Positions 12,616-13,489 of a stretch of DNA of 13,489 bases are shown in pieces; the stretch's first letter is position 1, and each line of letters begins with the position of its first letter. The notes beneath the pieces are model-generated. The model ran no database searches and was not told the DNA's origin. It saw nothing but the letters and a program-made list of their open reading frames with translations. A program made the position numbers and the translations under genes. The stretch lies in contig WTJB01000219.1 of NCBI GenBank assembly GCA_011526335.1, positions 1-13,489 of the forward strand, in the 5' to 3' direction. Source of the DNA: Candidatus Arcticimaribacter sp. Lineage in GTDB: Bacteria; Bacteroidota; Bacteroidia; Flavobacteriales; Flavobacteriaceae.

Positions 12616-13489
12616 ATGATCAAAAAAATAGATCGCTATATCATCGTACGTTATTTAATCACATTTTTTGTGATGATCCTGCTGTTTATCCCCATTGGTA
12701 TCATGGCGGATATTGCAGAAAATGTAGATAAGCTAAAAGAAAATGAAGTGCCTTTTGCTGAAATTCTAAGCTATTACATCGATTTTACCTGGTATTTTGG
12801 GAATCTGCTTTTCCCTATATTTCTGTTTTTAGCTGTGATATGGTTTACCTCAAAACTGGCCAACAATACCGAAATAATAGCCATACTAAGTTCAGGAATT
12901 TCCTTTACACGTTTTCTTCGTCCGTATTTGATTGCGGCAGGTTTTATCGCCCTGTTTGCGTTTGTTGGGGGGATGTATATTGTTCCCAAAGCCAGTGAAG
13001 GCTACAATGCTTTTCGTTATAAATACATGACAAAAAGAGTTCAAGATCGTCAAACCTCAGATTTGTTTAAACAAATCAACGAGAATGAGTATGTTTTTGT
13101 GAGCAGTTACAATCCCGATCGTTTGCGGGGAACCAACTTTACCTTGGAACACTTCGAAGGAGAAGAACTGAAGTTTAAGATTTTTGCGCAATCCATCCGG
13201 TGGATGGAAGAAGATTCCCTTTTTCGTATGATAAACTACGGAAAACGAACCCTAGATGGGGATAAAGAATATTACGAAAAGGCAAACAAAAAAGACACCT
13301 TGTTCGATTTTGAAATTCAAGAATTAGCGCCTTTAAAATATACAGCCGAAACCCTTCAATTCAGCGATCTTAATCGTTTTATTGAGGAAGAGCGTAAGAG
13401 TGGCTCGGTGTTGATCAACAACCATTTACTGGTTCGTCATAAACGCTACAGCCTTCCGTTGTCGGCTTTTGTATTGACCATCATTGCTG
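12616..13489 (+). CDS. LptF/LptG-family LPS export permease (3' end missing)
   Basis: The frame opens at the ATG at 12616, one base after the tgt stop, and stays open to the window edge, giving 291 residues of a protein usually near 350-480 long. It belongs to the YjgP/YjgQ family of inner membrane permeases that, with LptB, lift lipopolysaccharide out of the membrane. Membrane segments are visible at about 12-30, 55-78 and 100-123, with the family's cytoplasmic-side SGISFTRFLRP sequence (93-103) between the second and third. A periplasmic beta-rich domain occupies about 125-275, and a fourth segment begins as the window ends (LPLSAFVLTIIA). Whether it is LptF or LptG cannot be decided from this half. 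Spacing shows co-transcription with tgt. Confidence 0.92.
   Translation, partial: MIKKIDRYIIVRYLITFFVMILLFIPIGIMADIAENVDKLKENEVPFAEILSYYIDFTWYFGNLLFPIFLFLAVIWFTSKLANNTEIIAILSSGISFTRFLRPYLIAAGFIALFAFVGGMYIVPKASEGYNAFRYKYMTKRVQDRQTSDLFKQINENEYVFVSSYNPDRLRGTNFTLEHFEGEELKFKIFAQSIRWMEEDSLFRMINYGKRTLDGDKEYYEKANKKDTLFDFEIQELAPLKYTAETLQFSDLNRFIEEERKSGSVLINNHLLVRHKRYSLPLSAFVLTIIA

Overview
The window looks like a chromosomal segment of a flavobacterium (Bacteroidota, probably Flavobacteriaceae). This rests on the AT-rich sequence, starts without Shine-Dalgarno sites, promoters of the TTG-N19-TAnnTTTG type, a transketolase split into two genes, a PorT-like outer membrane barrel, a lipoprotein with an acidic patch right after its lipid cysteine, and a crtB-crtZ carotenoid cluster behind a MerR regulator. 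No phage, transposon, CRISPR array or defence genes are visible. This is mostly core genome, and I see no clear undescribed system. The best leads are the regulator and a small uncharacterised operon.

Left part (1-4522). The 3' end of a gene of unknown function, with some chaperone/isomerase character, overlaps surA (periplasmic chaperone with two parvulin domains). surA runs tail to tail into a leftward cluster of merR-type regulator, crtB and crtZ. The regulator keeps the W-x9-EH and E-x-H signatures of B12-based light sensors of the CarH/LitR type, so light control of carotenoid synthesis is plausible. crtI and crtY, needed for a complete pathway, are absent here. Upstream of the regulator, on the same strand, lie tRNA-Lys(UUU) and tRNA-Leu(GAG) with a good promoter.

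Middle (4523-9498). aroK (TTG start) converges on a phosphoribosyltransferase-like gene. Divergent from that is a tightly coupled three-gene operon: secreted YHS-domain protein, membrane-anchored ATP-grasp ligase, DinB-like metal-binding protein. An Hsp15-like S4 RNA-binding gene follows on the minus strand. Divergent from it is an FKBP-type isomerase lipoprotein with a calcium-binding-type Asp-rich tail, which converges on a PorT-like outer membrane barrel gene.

Right part (9499-13489). The barrel gene is the last of a leftward operon with the two transketolase halves, driven by a clear promoter at 11350-11379. Divergent from this is tgt (tRNA queuosine modification), followed one base later by the start of an LptF/LptG-type LPS export permease cut by the window edge.

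Layout is very compact. All four convergent gene pairs meet with overlapping stop codons or one spare base. Several genes serve envelope biogenesis: SurA, the FKBP lipoprotein, the barrel protein and the LptF/G permease.
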